Notes: a model not told the origin generated them from the letters alone. DNA of 64,000 bases from Lichenicola sp965198575 (GCF_965198575.1 NZ_OZ240671.1:2976001-3040000), one strand, 5' to 3'. Shown: positions 1 to 8,092, numbered from the stretch's first letter. Numbers and translations: made by a program.

Positions 1-1181
1 CCCATGTTGCGCAGCCAGTCCTGCTGCCGCTTGGCGCCGGCATCGAGCGCCATGTGGGCGGCGGCGGGGTTCGAGGACAGCGCCAACGCCTCCGGCATCG
101 CCAGCCAGGGCGCGAAATGGTCGGTCTTCATGTCGCTGATGGTGAAGCGGCCGACATGGATCGGCGTCGTCGAGAACCTGTCCCAGACATGCGCGATGCC
201 GTCCTGCAGCACCATCGCCGCGGTCTGCAGCTTGAAGGTGGAGCCGGGCTCGTACAGGCCGGTGACGGCGCGGTTGAAGCGCTCGTCGTCGATCGCCTTG
301 TTGAAGAGATTGGCGTCGTAGTCCGGCAGGCTGACCATCGAGATGATCTCGCCGGTGCGCACGTCCATCACGATCGCGCAGGCGCCGATGGCGTGGAACT
401 TGTCCTTCGCCTGCTGCAGTTCGTCGCGCACCACGCCCTGCACGCGCACGTCGAGCGACAGCTTCAGCGGCGTGTGGTCGGTGCTCAGGCGCTTGTCGAA
501 GAACCGTTCGACGCCGGCAACACCATGATCGTCGACATCGACGGCGCCCATCACCTGGGCGGCGGTGCGGCCAAGCGGGTAGTGCCGCTTCTCGCCGGGC
601 TCGAAATAGATGCCGGGGATGCCGAGATCGTTGATCGCCAGTTCCTGGTCCGGCGGAATGTCGCGGGCGATATAGACGAACTGCTTCTTCGACGACAGCT
701 TGCGGACGGTGTCCTCGACGTCGAGCTTCGGCAGCACCCTCTTGAGTTTCGCCGCTGCGTCGGCCGGGTCCATCAGCTCGAGCGGATTGGCGAACACGGC
801 CGCGAGTGGAAGCGAAATCGCCAGGATCTGGCCGTTGCGGTCGGTGATGGTGGCGCGATGCACATGCGGCAGACCGACATCGTCGGCGAACATGGCGTGC
901 GGGTCGGTGCTGATGGTCGGGATCTGCGGCACCTGCGGCCCGATCTGCCGCTTCGCCGGCGCCATCGGGAACAGCACCGTCGCCATCGCGAGCTTCAGCG
1001 ACACCGCGCCGAACAGCACGGCGAACCCGGCGGACGCTGCCAGCAGCCGCACGCGCATCTTTTCCATCGCGGCACGCTGCGCCAGGTCACGCCCGGTGAC
1101 GCTGACGACCGTCTCGTGGTCGAGCAGCGGCGCGCCCTGCGGCGGCTCCGGTGGACCTGGAGGGTCGCTGATGCCGGCCAT
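1..1181 (-). CDS. ftsI: Peptidoglycan D,D-transpeptidase FtsI (PBP3), 3' end outside window
   Basis: Septal penicillin-binding protein that cross-links peptidoglycan at the division site. The ATG lies 6 bp after the stop of the ftsL-like gene. A cytoplasmic Pro-rich start is followed by one membrane segment around residues 45-65. A dimerisation (pedestal) region comes next, and then the transpeptidase domain begins. The catalytic SxxK motif is visible as STFK (Ser314, Lys317), followed by the SxN motif (SSN). The KTG motif and the C-terminus lie beyond position 1, so the gene is partial. It is the fourth gene of mraZ-rsmH-ftsL-ftsI, the usual order at the start of the division cluster, and is probably transcribed from the mraZ promoter. 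The identification is firm. Confidence 0.95.
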   Translation of the reverse strand, partial: MAGISDPPGPPEPPQGAPLLDHETVVSVTGRDLAQRAAMEKMRVRLLAASAGFAVLFGAVSLKLAMATVLFPMAPAKRQIGPQVPQIPTISTDPHAMFADDVGLPHVHRATITDRNGQILAISLPLAAVFANPLELMDPADAAAKLKRVLPKLDVEDTVRKLSSKKQFVYIARDIPPDQELAINDLGIPGIYFEPGEKRHYPLGRTAAQVMGAVDVDDHGVAGVERFFDKRLSTDHTPLKLSLDVRVQGVVRDELQQAKDKFHAIGACAIVMDVRTGEIISMVSLPDYDANLFNKAIDDERFNRAVTGLYEPGSTFKLQTAAMVLQDGIAHVWDRFSTTPIHVGRFTISDMKTDHFAPWLAMPEALALSSNPAAAHMALDAGAKRQQDWLRNM

Positions 1182-1187
1182 CTGCGG

Positions 1188-2084
1188 TCAGTTGCCGTCG
1201 GATAGCGGAACGGGGGCGGCCAGATGGCCCTGGCCGGAGCCGAGCGCCGAGCCGCCATAGCTCGCGGGCGCATTATACCCGCCGGACTGGGACGCCGGAC
1301 GCCAGGCCGTTGCGGAGATGGTCGGCGGCCGCGCGTAGGAACTGACCGCGGTGACCATCGGTGCGGATTGCGGGACCGCCGGATGCTGCGTGTAGGCCGC
1401 GTAATGCACCGCGGCCGTCTGATGCGCGCCGGCGAGACGGGCGCTCCAGGCGCGGCGCACCGCATCCGCACGCGAAGCATCGAGGCGGGCGACTTCGGTG
1501 CGGCCGTCGGGACGGGTGCTGCTCGCATGCGGCGCGGCGTGTGCTGCCACGCGATGCAGGGCCGCCTGCGCCACCACGTCGGACGCCCCGGCAGCGTCGG
1601 CAAGCTGGGTTGCGTGCTGCGGCGTCGGCTTGCGGCCGAGCTGGCGGGTATCGGTCCGGGCCGTGTCGGCCTGCGCGATCGCCATGCCGTCGGGGTCCGG
1701 CGTGGCCGGCGCGGCGTGCGGCGCGGCCGGGGTCTGGCCGACCAGGTCGGGCGCGGTCTGCGGCGTCACGATCGGATGCGGCGGGGTTTCCGGTCCCGGC
1801 GGCGGCAGGCGCTGGTCGAGCGAGGCCAGCTGCACGAACTGCGTCGGCGCCATCGCGGTCAGCTGCGGCAGGAAGCGTCCGGCCAGCGCGCCCAGTCGGT
1901 CCGGCTGGTTCAGCAGCTCCCATTCGGCACGCAGCATGGCGGTGCGCTCCCGCGTCGCCTGGGTGTCGGCGACGACCTTTGAGATCTGCTGGTCGAGCAG
2001 CGTGGTGCGGTGCTTCTCCGAGTAGAGATAGAGACCGGACGCGCCGGCCAGGAGCGCGCAGACGCAGGTGAAGGGTCGGATCAT
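1188..2084 (-). CDS. ftsL: FtsL-like cell division protein with long disordered C-terminal tail
   Basis: Predicted divisome protein lying between rsmH and ftsI, the standard ftsL position. The first 65 residues look like alphaproteobacterial FtsL: a short N-terminus, one membrane segment (about residues 4-20) and a periplasmic coiled-coil-like stretch to about residue 62 that ends in a LNQPDRL-type motif. The product is 298 residues, much longer than the usual 100-150. Residues 100-298 are Pro/Ala/Thr/Gln-rich low-complexity sequence with no recognisable domain. The ATG overlaps the rsmH stop (ATGA), indicating translational coupling. The name rests mainly on position and the N-terminus. The tail is unexplained. 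Confidence 0.8.
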   Translation of the reverse strand: MIRPFTCVCALLAGASGLYLYSEKHRTTLLDQQISKVVADTQATRERTAMLRAEWELLNQPDRLGALAGRFLPQLTAMAPTQFVQLASLDQRLPPPGPETPPHPIVTPQTAPDLVGQTPAAPHAAPATPDPDGMAIAQADTARTDTRQLGRKPTPQHATQLADAAGASDVVAQAALHRVAAHAAPHASSTRPDGRTEVARLDASRADAVRRAWSARLAGAHQTAAVHYAAYTQHPAVPQSAPMVTAVSSYARPPTISATAWRPASQSGGYNAPASYGGSALGSGQGHLAAPVPLSDGN

Positions 2085-3100
2085 CGTGCGGCTCCGGCCG
2101 GAAGGGTGATGTCGTCGTGCGGAATGGTGGAAACCCGCTCCAGCGCGCGCAGCTTGGCACTCCGCGCGCGGGGATTGGCGCGTGTCTCGGCCGCTCCCGG
2201 ACGCAGCGCCCGGTTGGCGACCAGGCGGAACTCGGCGGGCGAGGTGGGCATCGCCAGGCCGCGCGGATCGTGGCGCGAGGGGGCGGGCAGGCGGCCGGCG
2301 CTCGTGGTCATGAAGCGCTTGACGATGCGGTCCTCGAGCGAATGGAACGACACCACCACCAGCCGGCCCCCGGGGCGGAGCAGCCGTGCCGCCTGCGCCA
2401 GGCCGTCCTCGATCTGGCCGAGCTCGTCATTCACCCGGATGCGCAGGGCCTGGAACGAACGCGTCGCCGGATCGATGCCCGACTTCTCCTGCGGCACGAC
2501 GCGGCGGATGATGTGCGCCAGCTGCAGCGTGGTGGTGATCGGCGCGTCGGCGCGGGTGGCGACGATCGCGCGGGCAATCCGGCGCGACAGCCGCTCCTCG
2601 CCGAACTCGTAGAGCACGTCGGCCAGCTCGGCTTCCGGGAGGGTGTTCACGAGGTCGGCGGCACTGGGCCCGTCGAGGCTCATGCGCATGTCGAGCGGGC
2701 CGTCGTTGCGGAAGCTGAAGCCGCGCTCGGCCTCGTCGATCTGGAACGAGGAGACGCCGAGATCCATCACCACGCCGTCGAGGCCGGACACGCCGTGTTC
2801 GGCGAGCAGGGAGATCATGTCGCCGAAACCGCCCTGCACCAGATGCAGCCGCCTGGTGCCATCTGCCTGCTCGAGCCGGGCGGCGAGGGCGAGGCCGCGG
2901 GCGATCGCGTCGGGGTCGCGGTCGATCGCCCACAGCGTGCAGCGCGCGTGCGCGAGGATCGCCTGCGCATAGCCGCCGCCGCCGAAGGTCGCGTCGAGAT
3001 AGGTGGCGCCGTCGATCGGTCGCAGCGCCTCGAGCACCTCGGCCAGCATGACGGGCAGGTGACCGGGGGTCGCCTCGGCGATGTCGGTGCGCGGGGTCAC
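2081..3100 (-). CDS. rsmH: 16S rRNA (cytosine(1402)-N(4))-methyltransferase RsmH (MraW)
   Basis: SAM-dependent enzyme that N4-methylates C1402 of 16S rRNA in the ribosomal P site. The N-terminal HLPVML motif and the SAM-binding motif DATFGGGGYA are clear. Downstream family blocks DLGVSS, FRNDGPLDMRM and SFHSLEDRIVK are all present. A GTG start at 3100 is chosen because it overlaps the mraZ stop (GTGA) and gives 339 residues, a normal family length. The reading frame stays open further upstream, but that part runs antisense-like through mraZ. The stop overlaps the ftsL start. Second gene of the division cluster. Confidence 0.96.
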   Translation of the reverse strand: MTPRTDIAEATPGHLPVMLAEVLEALRPIDGATYLDATFGGGGYAQAILAHARCTLWAIDRDPDAIARGLALAARLEQADGTRRLHLVQGGFGDMISLLAEHGVSGLDGVVMDLGVSSFQIDEAERGFSFRNDGPLDMRMSLDGPSAADLVNTLPEAELADVLYEFGEERLSRRIARAIVATRADAPITTTLQLAHIIRRVVPQEKSGIDPATRSFQALRIRVNDELGQIEDGLAQAARLLRPGGRLVVVSFHSLEDRIVKRFMTTSAGRLPAPSRHDPRGLAMPTSPAEFRLVANRALRPGAAETRANPRARSAKLRALERVSTIPHDDITLPAGAAR

Positions 3101-3606
3101 GAGGACGCCCCGCGGCCTGCGTCGCCAGCGGTCGGACGTGCCTGTGAGGTGTTGCCCGGGAGCGTCACGCTGCGCGCGTTGCTGCGCGCCTCGGCACGAC
3201 GACGTTCCGCGGCTGCAGGCTCCCAGATCTGGAAATGATGGCCGAGACCCATGAAGGCGACCGAATCGGTGAGGCCGGCGTGTGCCGTCAGCGCCTCTGG
3301 AAGCACGATTCGACCCTCCTTGTCCGCATCGACCGGGTAGGCGTCGCCATAAAGCGAAAGGGCGAGGTCTTCCTGGTCGTCGCTGAACATGTCGAGACGA
3401 TTCAGTGTCGGGCCGAGGGCGAGGAATGCCGGCATCGGCCAGGCCTCGATGCACTGGTGCTTGGGGGACTGGCGCAGCACGATCAGCGCCTCGCCGGGAG
3501 TGGCCTGTTCCGCCTGGGCGCGCAGAACCGCACGGAAGCCGGCCGGGATCGAGACCCGACCCTTGGCGTCCAAACGGTTCTGGTGCGTGCCAAGGAACAC
3601 ACTCAC
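3097..3606 (-). CDS. mraZ: Transcriptional regulator MraZ
   Basis: DNA-binding protein of the AbrB-like swapped-hairpin fold, present as two SpoVT/AbrB-type modules (about residues 1-60 and 75-130). It represses the division cluster, including its own gene, in bacteria where it has been studied. The sequence opens with the family hallmark (FLGTHQNRLDAKGRVSIP) and repeats a related motif (DADKEGRIVLPE) in the second module. The GTG at 3606 is preferred because a strong GGGAGGGGG ribosome-binding site lies about 6 bases upstream. The frame stays open to 3774 but without family similarity. First gene of the cluster; four MraZ-type boxes lie about 150 bp upstream. Confidence 0.93.
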   Translation of the reverse strand: MSVFLGTHQNRLDAKGRVSIPAGFRAVLRAQAEQATPGEALIVLRQSPKHQCIEAWPMPAFLALGPTLNRLDMFSDDQEDLALSLYGDAYPVDADKEGRIVLPEALTAHAGLTDSVAFMGLGHHFQIWEPAAAERRRAEARSNARSVTLPGNTSQARPTAGDAGRGASS

Positions 3607-3753
3607 CGATGCCCCCTCCCCGCGCCGCCGGTTACCCGGCTGAAACCGCCCCCGCGGCATGATTGTCCGACGCATTTCGATTGCGCCGACCCTCGGGTGA
3701 CCCTGTTTCCATCGGTTGCTGCGTGGCGTGCAGCACCCTGGACAGGGTCCTCT

Positions 3754-3790
3754 TGGGTGACCATGGGATATCATGGGAAAACATGGGGGG
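3754..3790 (-). promoter_or_regulatory. Four MraZ boxes at 10-bp spacing upstream of mraZ
   Basis: TGGG occurs at 3754, 3764, 3774 and 3784, an exact 10-bp period over four copies. The boxes read on the strand opposite to mraZ. MraZ is known to bind TGGG-type direct repeats with 10-bp periodicity upstream of its own gene, so this is a confident operator. A short palindrome, ACCCTGGACAGGGT (3735-3748), lies between the boxes and mraZ. No clean -35/-10 pair could be assigned. The rest of 3607-4018 holds no gene I can support. Confidence 0.85.
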
Positions 3791-4018
3791 TCAAACTAAA
3801 GTGGCGGTGGAAACCGCAGGAAACTGCGATTCCTGGCTGGTTCGAAGTCAAGCGGTAGAACAGCCCGATCCACCTGCGGAACAGAATCCCGCAGTTACTT
3901 GTTCCTTCTTTGTTCTCGTTTGGAACCACGATTTCGGTGATTGCGTCGGCAAAATGAATCCGGGAGCCACGGCGTGGGACCGGGAGGGCATGGGTGAGAC
4001 GCGCTCAGGGTGCGCAGA

Positions 4019-4450
4019 GGTGCCAGACGGCCTGTAAGCCGGGTTCTGTCCGTGGGCGGACCCACGGGACGATCATTCCTCTGGGACACGCATCGCTGCG
4101 TGCCTCGCGCGACCAACCCGGACGACGAGGCGAAAGCACCTCTGGGGCCCTGGCGCGAACGCCGGCCCCGGCCGTCCCTATTCGGTCTTGCTCCCGGTGG
4201 GGTTTACCCTGCCGCCGCCGTTGCCGGAAGCGCGGTGCGCTCTTGCCGCACCGTTTCGCCCTTGCCCGCAACATGACCACCTTGCGGCCGTCACGCCGTG
4301 CGGGCGGTTTGTTTTCTGTGGCACTTTCCCTGGGGTCGCCCCCGCCGGTCGTTAACCGGCACCGTTCTTCCGTGGAGCCCGGACTTTCCTCCATCGCATC
4401 GGGGCGCGAACCCCTCCGCAACAGCGACCGTCCAGCCGTCTGGCGGACCG
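4019..4450 (-). ncRNA. rnpB: RNase P RNA (class A)
   Basis: Catalytic RNA of ribonuclease P, which matures tRNA 5' ends. Read on the minus strand it contains the universal blocks GGAGGAAAGTCCGGGC near the 5' end, ACAGAAAACAAACCG in the middle and ACAGAACCCGGCTTA near the 3' end. The terminal helix closes the molecule: GCCAGACGGC at the 5' side (about 4445-4436) pairs with GCCGTCTGGC at the 3' side (about 4030-4021). The exact ends are estimated to within a few bases. No T-rich terminator was identified after the 3' end. Confidence 0.95.
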
Positions 4451-4514
4451 GACCCTGAGCGCGCAGGACCCCGGCGTCAAGCACACGGGCCGTCGAGCGG
4501 CGGTGCGGAGACAG

Positions 4515-5183
4515 TCAGATCTGCCGGATGCTCTCGAAATCGAAGCTGCTGCCGTCCGGATCGACGCCGATGCGCAACACTGTCGGCTGCGGCAGGCTGT
4601 AGGGCGGCACCGGCAGATTGAAGGGAGCCGGTGCACCGGTGAACACCCGGCCGGCGAGATCGAAGCGCGAGCCGTGGCAGGGGCACGCATAGCCGCCGGC
4701 CTCGGCAACCGGGGAGGCATTCCCCTCGGCGCCTGGTCGGAAGCGCGGCACGCAGCCGAGATGGGTGCAGACGCCGACCAGCACGCCGATTTCCGGGACG
4801 ATCGAGCGGTGCCAGTTGACCGCGTAATCGGGCTGCTGGAGCTGGGCGGAGGCCGGATCGCGCAGCTCGTGCAACAGCGCCGCGTCCTGCAGGGCCCGCA
4901 GTTCGTCCGCGGTGCGGCGCACGACGAAGACCGGATGGCCGCGCCACACCACCACCATCTGCTGGCCGGGGGCGAGCTTCGTGAGGTCCACCTCGACCAC
5001 CGCATCCGGTGGATCGCCCGGGTTGGCCGGACCCAGGCTGTCGAGGAACGGCCAGGCGAACGCGCAAGCCCCGACCGAGGCGGTGGCGACCGTCAGCAGC
5101 GTCAGGAAGTCGCGCCGGACCGGTTCCGCGTCCTGGCTGGCGGCGGGGGCATCATGCGGGATCGGCGGGTCGGGGTCGGTCAA
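4515..5183 (-). CDS. petA: Ubiquinol-cytochrome c reductase Rieske iron-sulfur subunit
   Basis: Rieske 2Fe-2S subunit of the cytochrome bc1 complex, which moves electrons from ubiquinol to cytochrome c1 at the periplasmic face. A twin-arginine signal (RRDFL, residues 23-27) leads into one membrane anchor (about 28-50). The cluster ligands are present: C139-T-H141-L-G-C144 and C167-P-C169-H170-G-S. Length 222 is slightly longer than usual. The start is TTG at 5183 with AGGA about 8 bases upstream; no ATG exists before the Tat motif. The gene normally heads petABC, but here rnpB follows it, so cytochrome b and c1 genes are not adjacent. It probably shares a transcript with the upstream membrane protein gene (26-bp gap). 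Confidence 0.93.
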   Translation of the reverse strand: MTDPDPPIPHDAPAASQDAEPVRRDFLTLLTVATASVGACAFAWPFLDSLGPANPGDPPDAVVEVDLTKLAPGQQMVVVWRGHPVFVVRRTADELRALQDAALLHELRDPASAQLQQPDYAVNWHRSIVPEIGVLVGVCTHLGCVPRFRPGAEGNASPVAEAGGYACPCHGSRFDLAGRVFTGAPAPFNLPVPPYSLPQPTVLRIGVDPDGSSFDFESIRQI

Positions 5184-5209
5184 GCTCGTGTCCTGATGGC
5201 CGGCGGGTG

Positions 5210-5680
5210 TCAGGGCAGCGGATGGAACGCGCCCGGGGTTCCGGCATCCGTCTGCACGGTGTGTGCCAACCGGTCGACCTTCAGCGTGAACAGCTTCGGC
5301 AGCTGCCCGCGGGCGCCGGGGCAGGTGCCGGAATGCTTCTCCATCACGTCGAGGCGGCTCGCATCGGGCGGGTCGTTGCCGTTGATGATGAAGAGCAGGC
5401 AGTCCTTGCGGTCGTGGGTCAGGCCGTCATCCGTCACCACGCCGCGCAGATGCTCGACCAGCGGGTAGTCGCTGGACCAGTCGAAGCGTGCCGGCTGCAT
5501 CTGGCCGAGCGTGCGCTCGACCACGCCGGTCCGCTCGAGCAGCAGGATGCTCACGCCGGCGAGGCCCGCCATCAGCATCCGCCTGAGGAACCGCCCGCGC
5601 ATCGGCGGGCGGGGCCCGAGCGGTGCGGGACGACCTGGCGGCGGGAGCACGGTCGCGCGTGGCTTGCGAGGCATGGGCAT
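5210..5680 (-). CDS. Unknown membrane-anchored protein upstream of petA
   Basis: 156 residues. A basic Pro/Arg-rich N-terminus (about 1-35) is followed by one hydrophobic segment (about 36-50), predicting a type II membrane anchor. The C-terminal part, predicted periplasmic, contains two cysteines (KDC and SGTC contexts, about 40 residues apart) and no recognised domain. It lies 26 bp before petA on the same strand, so co-expression is likely. A link to the bc1 complex is only inferred from position. I do not recognise the family. Confidence 0.65.
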   Translation of the reverse strand: MPMPRKPRATVLPPPGRPAPLGPRPPMRGRFLRRMLMAGLAGVSILLLERTGVVERTLGQMQPARFDWSSDYPLVEHLRGVVTDDGLTHDRKDCLLFIINGNDPPDASRLDVMEKHSGTCPGARGQLPKLFTLKVDRLAHTVQTDAGTPGAFHPLP

Positions 5681-5754
5681 CCGCGCTGTCTAGAGCAGAT
5701 CGGCCGCCATTGGGAACCGGGCGGGGGATCGCACTCGGCGGCGGCCGCTGCTTC

Positions 5755-6144
5755 CTAGAGATCACCCGAGATGAACTGGGCGCGCCCGTTGCCGAAGCTC
5801 CAGTCGGCGTCGCCGTTGGTGGTGATCGAGATCATCACGTCATTGGGCGTTATGCCGCAGAACTGCTCCAGGTCCTCGGTGACGCGCCTGTAGAAAGTCA
5901 GCTTCGCCTCCTGCTCGCGTGGACGGCTGGTTATGCTGATGACCACCAGGCGGTCGCTCCTTTCGATGCCCAGGCCGGTATCCTGCACGATGAAGTGCGC
6001 CGGTTTGTGCTGGTGAACGATCTGGTAGCGATCGCGCTCCGGAACCTTGAACGCCTCCACGACGACACGGTGGACCGTGTCGAGAAGGCGACTCACCTCG
6101 TCATCGGTCCGGCCCTCGATGAGGTCAAAGCGTAGCAGCGGCAT
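5755..6144 (-). CDS. Tautomerase family protein
   Basis: Small enzyme of the 4-oxalocrotonate tautomerase superfamily. Pro2, which becomes the catalytic N-terminal proline after Met removal, is present (MPLLRFDL). At 129 residues it matches the larger tautomerase_2-type subgroup rather than the 60-residue class. The C-terminal segment with NDVMISITTNGDADWSFGNG resembles that subgroup. The substrate cannot be told from sequence. It stands alone between the petA group and the SDR/GST pair on the same strand. Confidence 0.8.
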   Translation of the reverse strand: MPLLRFDLIEGRTDDEVSRLLDTVHRVVVEAFKVPERDRYQIVHQHKPAHFIVQDTGLGIERSDRLVVISITSRPREQEAKLTFYRRVTEDLEQFCGITPNDVMISITTNGDADWSFGNGRAQFISGDL

Positions 6145-6259
6145 GAGCTGATCCTTGGCACCTGGCCCAGTTCCTGAGATCTACCGCTGCCGATGGTTTC
6201 CCGCTGGCCGCGTGCAACGCCGGCCTGGACATTCCGGCGCGTGGAGACACTGTCGGCGG

Positions 6260-6964
6260 TCAGAACGTCTCGGTCCAGGGGCGTAGCTCGAGCTCCCAGC
6301 TCCAGGCGCTGCGAGGCTGGCGCAGGATGTCGATATAGCTCTGCGCGATGGCGTCCGGGTCGAGCGTGCTGTCGGGTCTTGCCACCGGATCCGGGTAGGC
6401 TTCGCTTCGGACGCCGCCATCGATCACGAAATGCGCCACATGGATGCCTTTCGGTGCGAGCTCGCGGGCGGCACTCTGGGCCAGGCCGCGCAATGCGAAC
6501 TTGCCCATCGCGAACGACGCCGACAACGCAAAGCCCTTGATCCCGGCGGTGGCGCCGGTGAGCAGGATGGCGCCGTGGCCGAGCGGCAGCATCCGACGCG
6601 CGGCCTGCTGCACCACCAGGAATGCACCGAAGGCGCTGACCTCGATCGCCCGGCGCACGGCGTCCGGGTCGAGCTCGGCGATCGGCCCGCGGGTGCGGCC
6701 GCTCGCATTGTAGATCACCAGGTCGGGCTCGCCGATGCGCCGGTCGAAATCGGTGAACAGGCGTGCCACCGCATCCGGATCGGCCGCATCGACGGCAAAG
6801 CACTCGGCGCCGGTTTCGGAAGCCAGCGGCGCCAGTTTGTCGATGTTGCGCGCCGCCAGCCCGACGCGGACGCCGAGTCCGGACAGCGCACGTGCCACCG
6901 AGGCGCTGATGCCGGAACCCGCGCCGACGATCAGCGCGGTCCGGTAGGGGAGGGGCTGCGACAT
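6260..6964 (-). CDS. Short-chain dehydrogenase/reductase with Phe in place of catalytic Tyr
   Basis: Rossmann-fold SDR protein of 234 residues. The NAD(P)-binding motif is visible as GAGSGIS (residues 14-20) and the NAG-type motif as NASG (86-89). The active-site YxxxK is replaced by F151-A-M-G-K155, so the usual proton-donating tyrosine is missing while the lysine remains. Related SDR-like proteins with FxxxK exist, so this may be a subfamily feature rather than a defect. The ATG is 2 bp after the stop of the GST gene, indicating one operon. Substrate unknown. Frame upstream of 6964 is open but overlaps GST and is not coding. Confidence 0.85.
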   Translation of the reverse strand: MSQPLPYRTALIVGAGSGISASVARALSGLGVRVGLAARNIDKLAPLASETGAECFAVDAADPDAVARLFTDFDRRIGEPDLVIYNASGRTRGPIAELDPDAVRRAIEVSAFGAFLVVQQAARRMLPLGHGAILLTGATAGIKGFALSASFAMGKFALRGLAQSAARELAPKGIHVAHFVIDGGVRSEAYPDPVARPDSTLDPDAIAQSYIDILRQPRSAWSWELELRPWTETF

Positions 6965-6966
6965 GG

Positions 6967-7656
6967 TCACCGCGCCTTTTGGCCGAACAGCATCCGGCGT
7001 TCCTCGTCGGTGCGGATGCCGGGGTTTGGGTTCACCTGCGCCACGATGTCGTAGGCGCGCGTGGTGGCGGGGCGCTCCTTGATGCTGGCGTGCCAGCGCT
7101 GCAGGTGCGGGAACTGCCCGATATCCTGACCCTGCGCGTCGGGAAGGATCCAGGGATAGCAGGCCATGTCGGCGATCGAGTATTCGGCGCCGGCAACGAA
7201 CGGCCGATCGGCTAGGCGCTTGTTCAGCACGCCGTACAGCCGGTTGGTCTCGTTGACGTAGCGGTCGATCGCGTAGGGGATTTTTTCCGGCGCGTAGTTG
7301 CGGAAATGGTGGTTCTGCCCGGCCATCGGCCCGAGCCCGCCCATCTGCCAGAACAGCCACTGCACGGTCTCGGTGCGTCCGCGCAGGTCCTGGGCCAGGA
7401 AACGACCGGTCTTGTCGGCGAGGTAGAGGAGGATCGCGCCGGACTCGAAGATCGAGATCGGGGCCTCGCCCTCCGCAGGATCGTGGTCGACGATCGCCGG
7501 GATGCGGTTGTTCGGCGCAATCGCCAGGAACTCCGGGGTGAACTGCTCGCCCTTGCCGATATTCACCGGGATGATCCGGTAGGGCAGGCCGGTCTCCTCG
7601 AGGAAGATCGTCACCTTGTGGGCGTTCGGCGTGGTCCAGTAGTGCAGGTCGATCAT
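6967..7656 (-). CDS. Glutathione S-transferase family protein (YfcG/YghU-like)
   Basis: Cytosolic glutathione transferase of 229 residues. It has an N-terminal thioredoxin-like domain (about 1-85) with motif TTPNAHKVTIFLEE, the cis-proline block NNRIPAIVD and the glutathione-contacting ESGAILLYLA block. An all-helical C-terminal domain follows (about 95-210). The arrangement fits the nu-class/YfcG-like group, which acts as disulfide-bond reductase or peroxidase. It is first in a two-gene operon with the SDR gene and is transcribed away from the arsR-type gene. An inverted repeat lies in the shared intergenic region. Confidence 0.88.
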   Translation of the reverse strand: MIDLHYWTTPNAHKVTIFLEETGLPYRIIPVNIGKGEQFTPEFLAIAPNNRIPAIVDHDPAEGEAPISIFESGAILLYLADKTGRFLAQDLRGRTETVQWLFWQMGGLGPMAGQNHHFRNYAPEKIPYAIDRYVNETNRLYGVLNKRLADRPFVAGAEYSIADMACYPWILPDAQGQDIGQFPHLQRWHASIKERPATTRAYDIVAQVNPNPGIRTDEERRMLFGQKAR

Positions 7657-7698
7657 CTGGTGTCTCCAACCGTTCGCCGAGCGGCGAGCTTATTCCCC

Positions 7699-7729
7699 GG
7701 TTCAAGAGTGTGGAACTATTGAACCACAC
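7699..7729. promoter_or_regulatory. Inverted-repeat operator candidate between GST and arsR-type genes
   Basis: A perfect 7-bp inverted repeat, GGTTCAA (7699-7705) and TTGAACC (7719-7725), is separated by 13 bp. A second repeat, GTGTGG (7708-7713) and CCACAC (7724-7729), interleaves with it. It sits in the 79-bp gap between divergent genes and is therefore placed to bind the adjacent ArsR-family protein. Inference from position and symmetry only. Confidence 0.5.
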
Positions 7730-7735
7730 GGCAGC

Positions 7736-8092
7736 ATGCACTATATCCGGTTCATGCGACCGTTCCTGCATCCTCGGCCGGAGGAGATCACCCTGCAAGC
7801 TGTACTGCACGCTCTGACCGACCCCGAACGCCTGGCGCTGTTCGGCCGGATCGCTGGTCATGACGCAGCACCCGTCAGCTGCATCCGGTGTGCGCCTGGC
7901 GACATGCCGAAATCGAGCCTGTCGCGGCACATGCAGATCCTGCGCGAAGCCGGGCTGGTGCGCTCCGAGCGGCGTGGCAGTGCGGTCGTCAATCTGTCGC
8001 GGGCCGGCGAGGTTGAGACGCGTTTCCCCGGCCTGCTCGGCTGCATCCTCGCCGCAGCCGGGCCCGCCATTCCGACAGGACCTTTGCGATGA
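7736..8092 (+). CDS. ArsR-family transcriptional regulator
   Basis: Winged helix-turn-helix repressor of 118 residues. The core runs from about residue 17 to 95, with the recognition helix in SSLSRHMQILREAGLV and a wing in RSERRGSAVV. No arsenic-type CxC metal site is seen; the CIRC motif (residues 49-52) lies in a different place. Two ATGs are possible (7736, or 7754 inside), and neither has a strong ribosome-binding site. The stop overlaps the start of the LLM monooxygenase gene (ATGA), so it likely controls that gene and perhaps the divergent GST/SDR pair. Confidence 0.85.
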   Translation: MHYIRFMRPFLHPRPEEITLQAVLHALTDPERLALFGRIAGHDAAPVSCIRCAPGDMPKSSLSRHMQILREAGLVRSERRGSAVVNLSRAGEVETRFPGLLGCILAAAGPAIPTGPLR

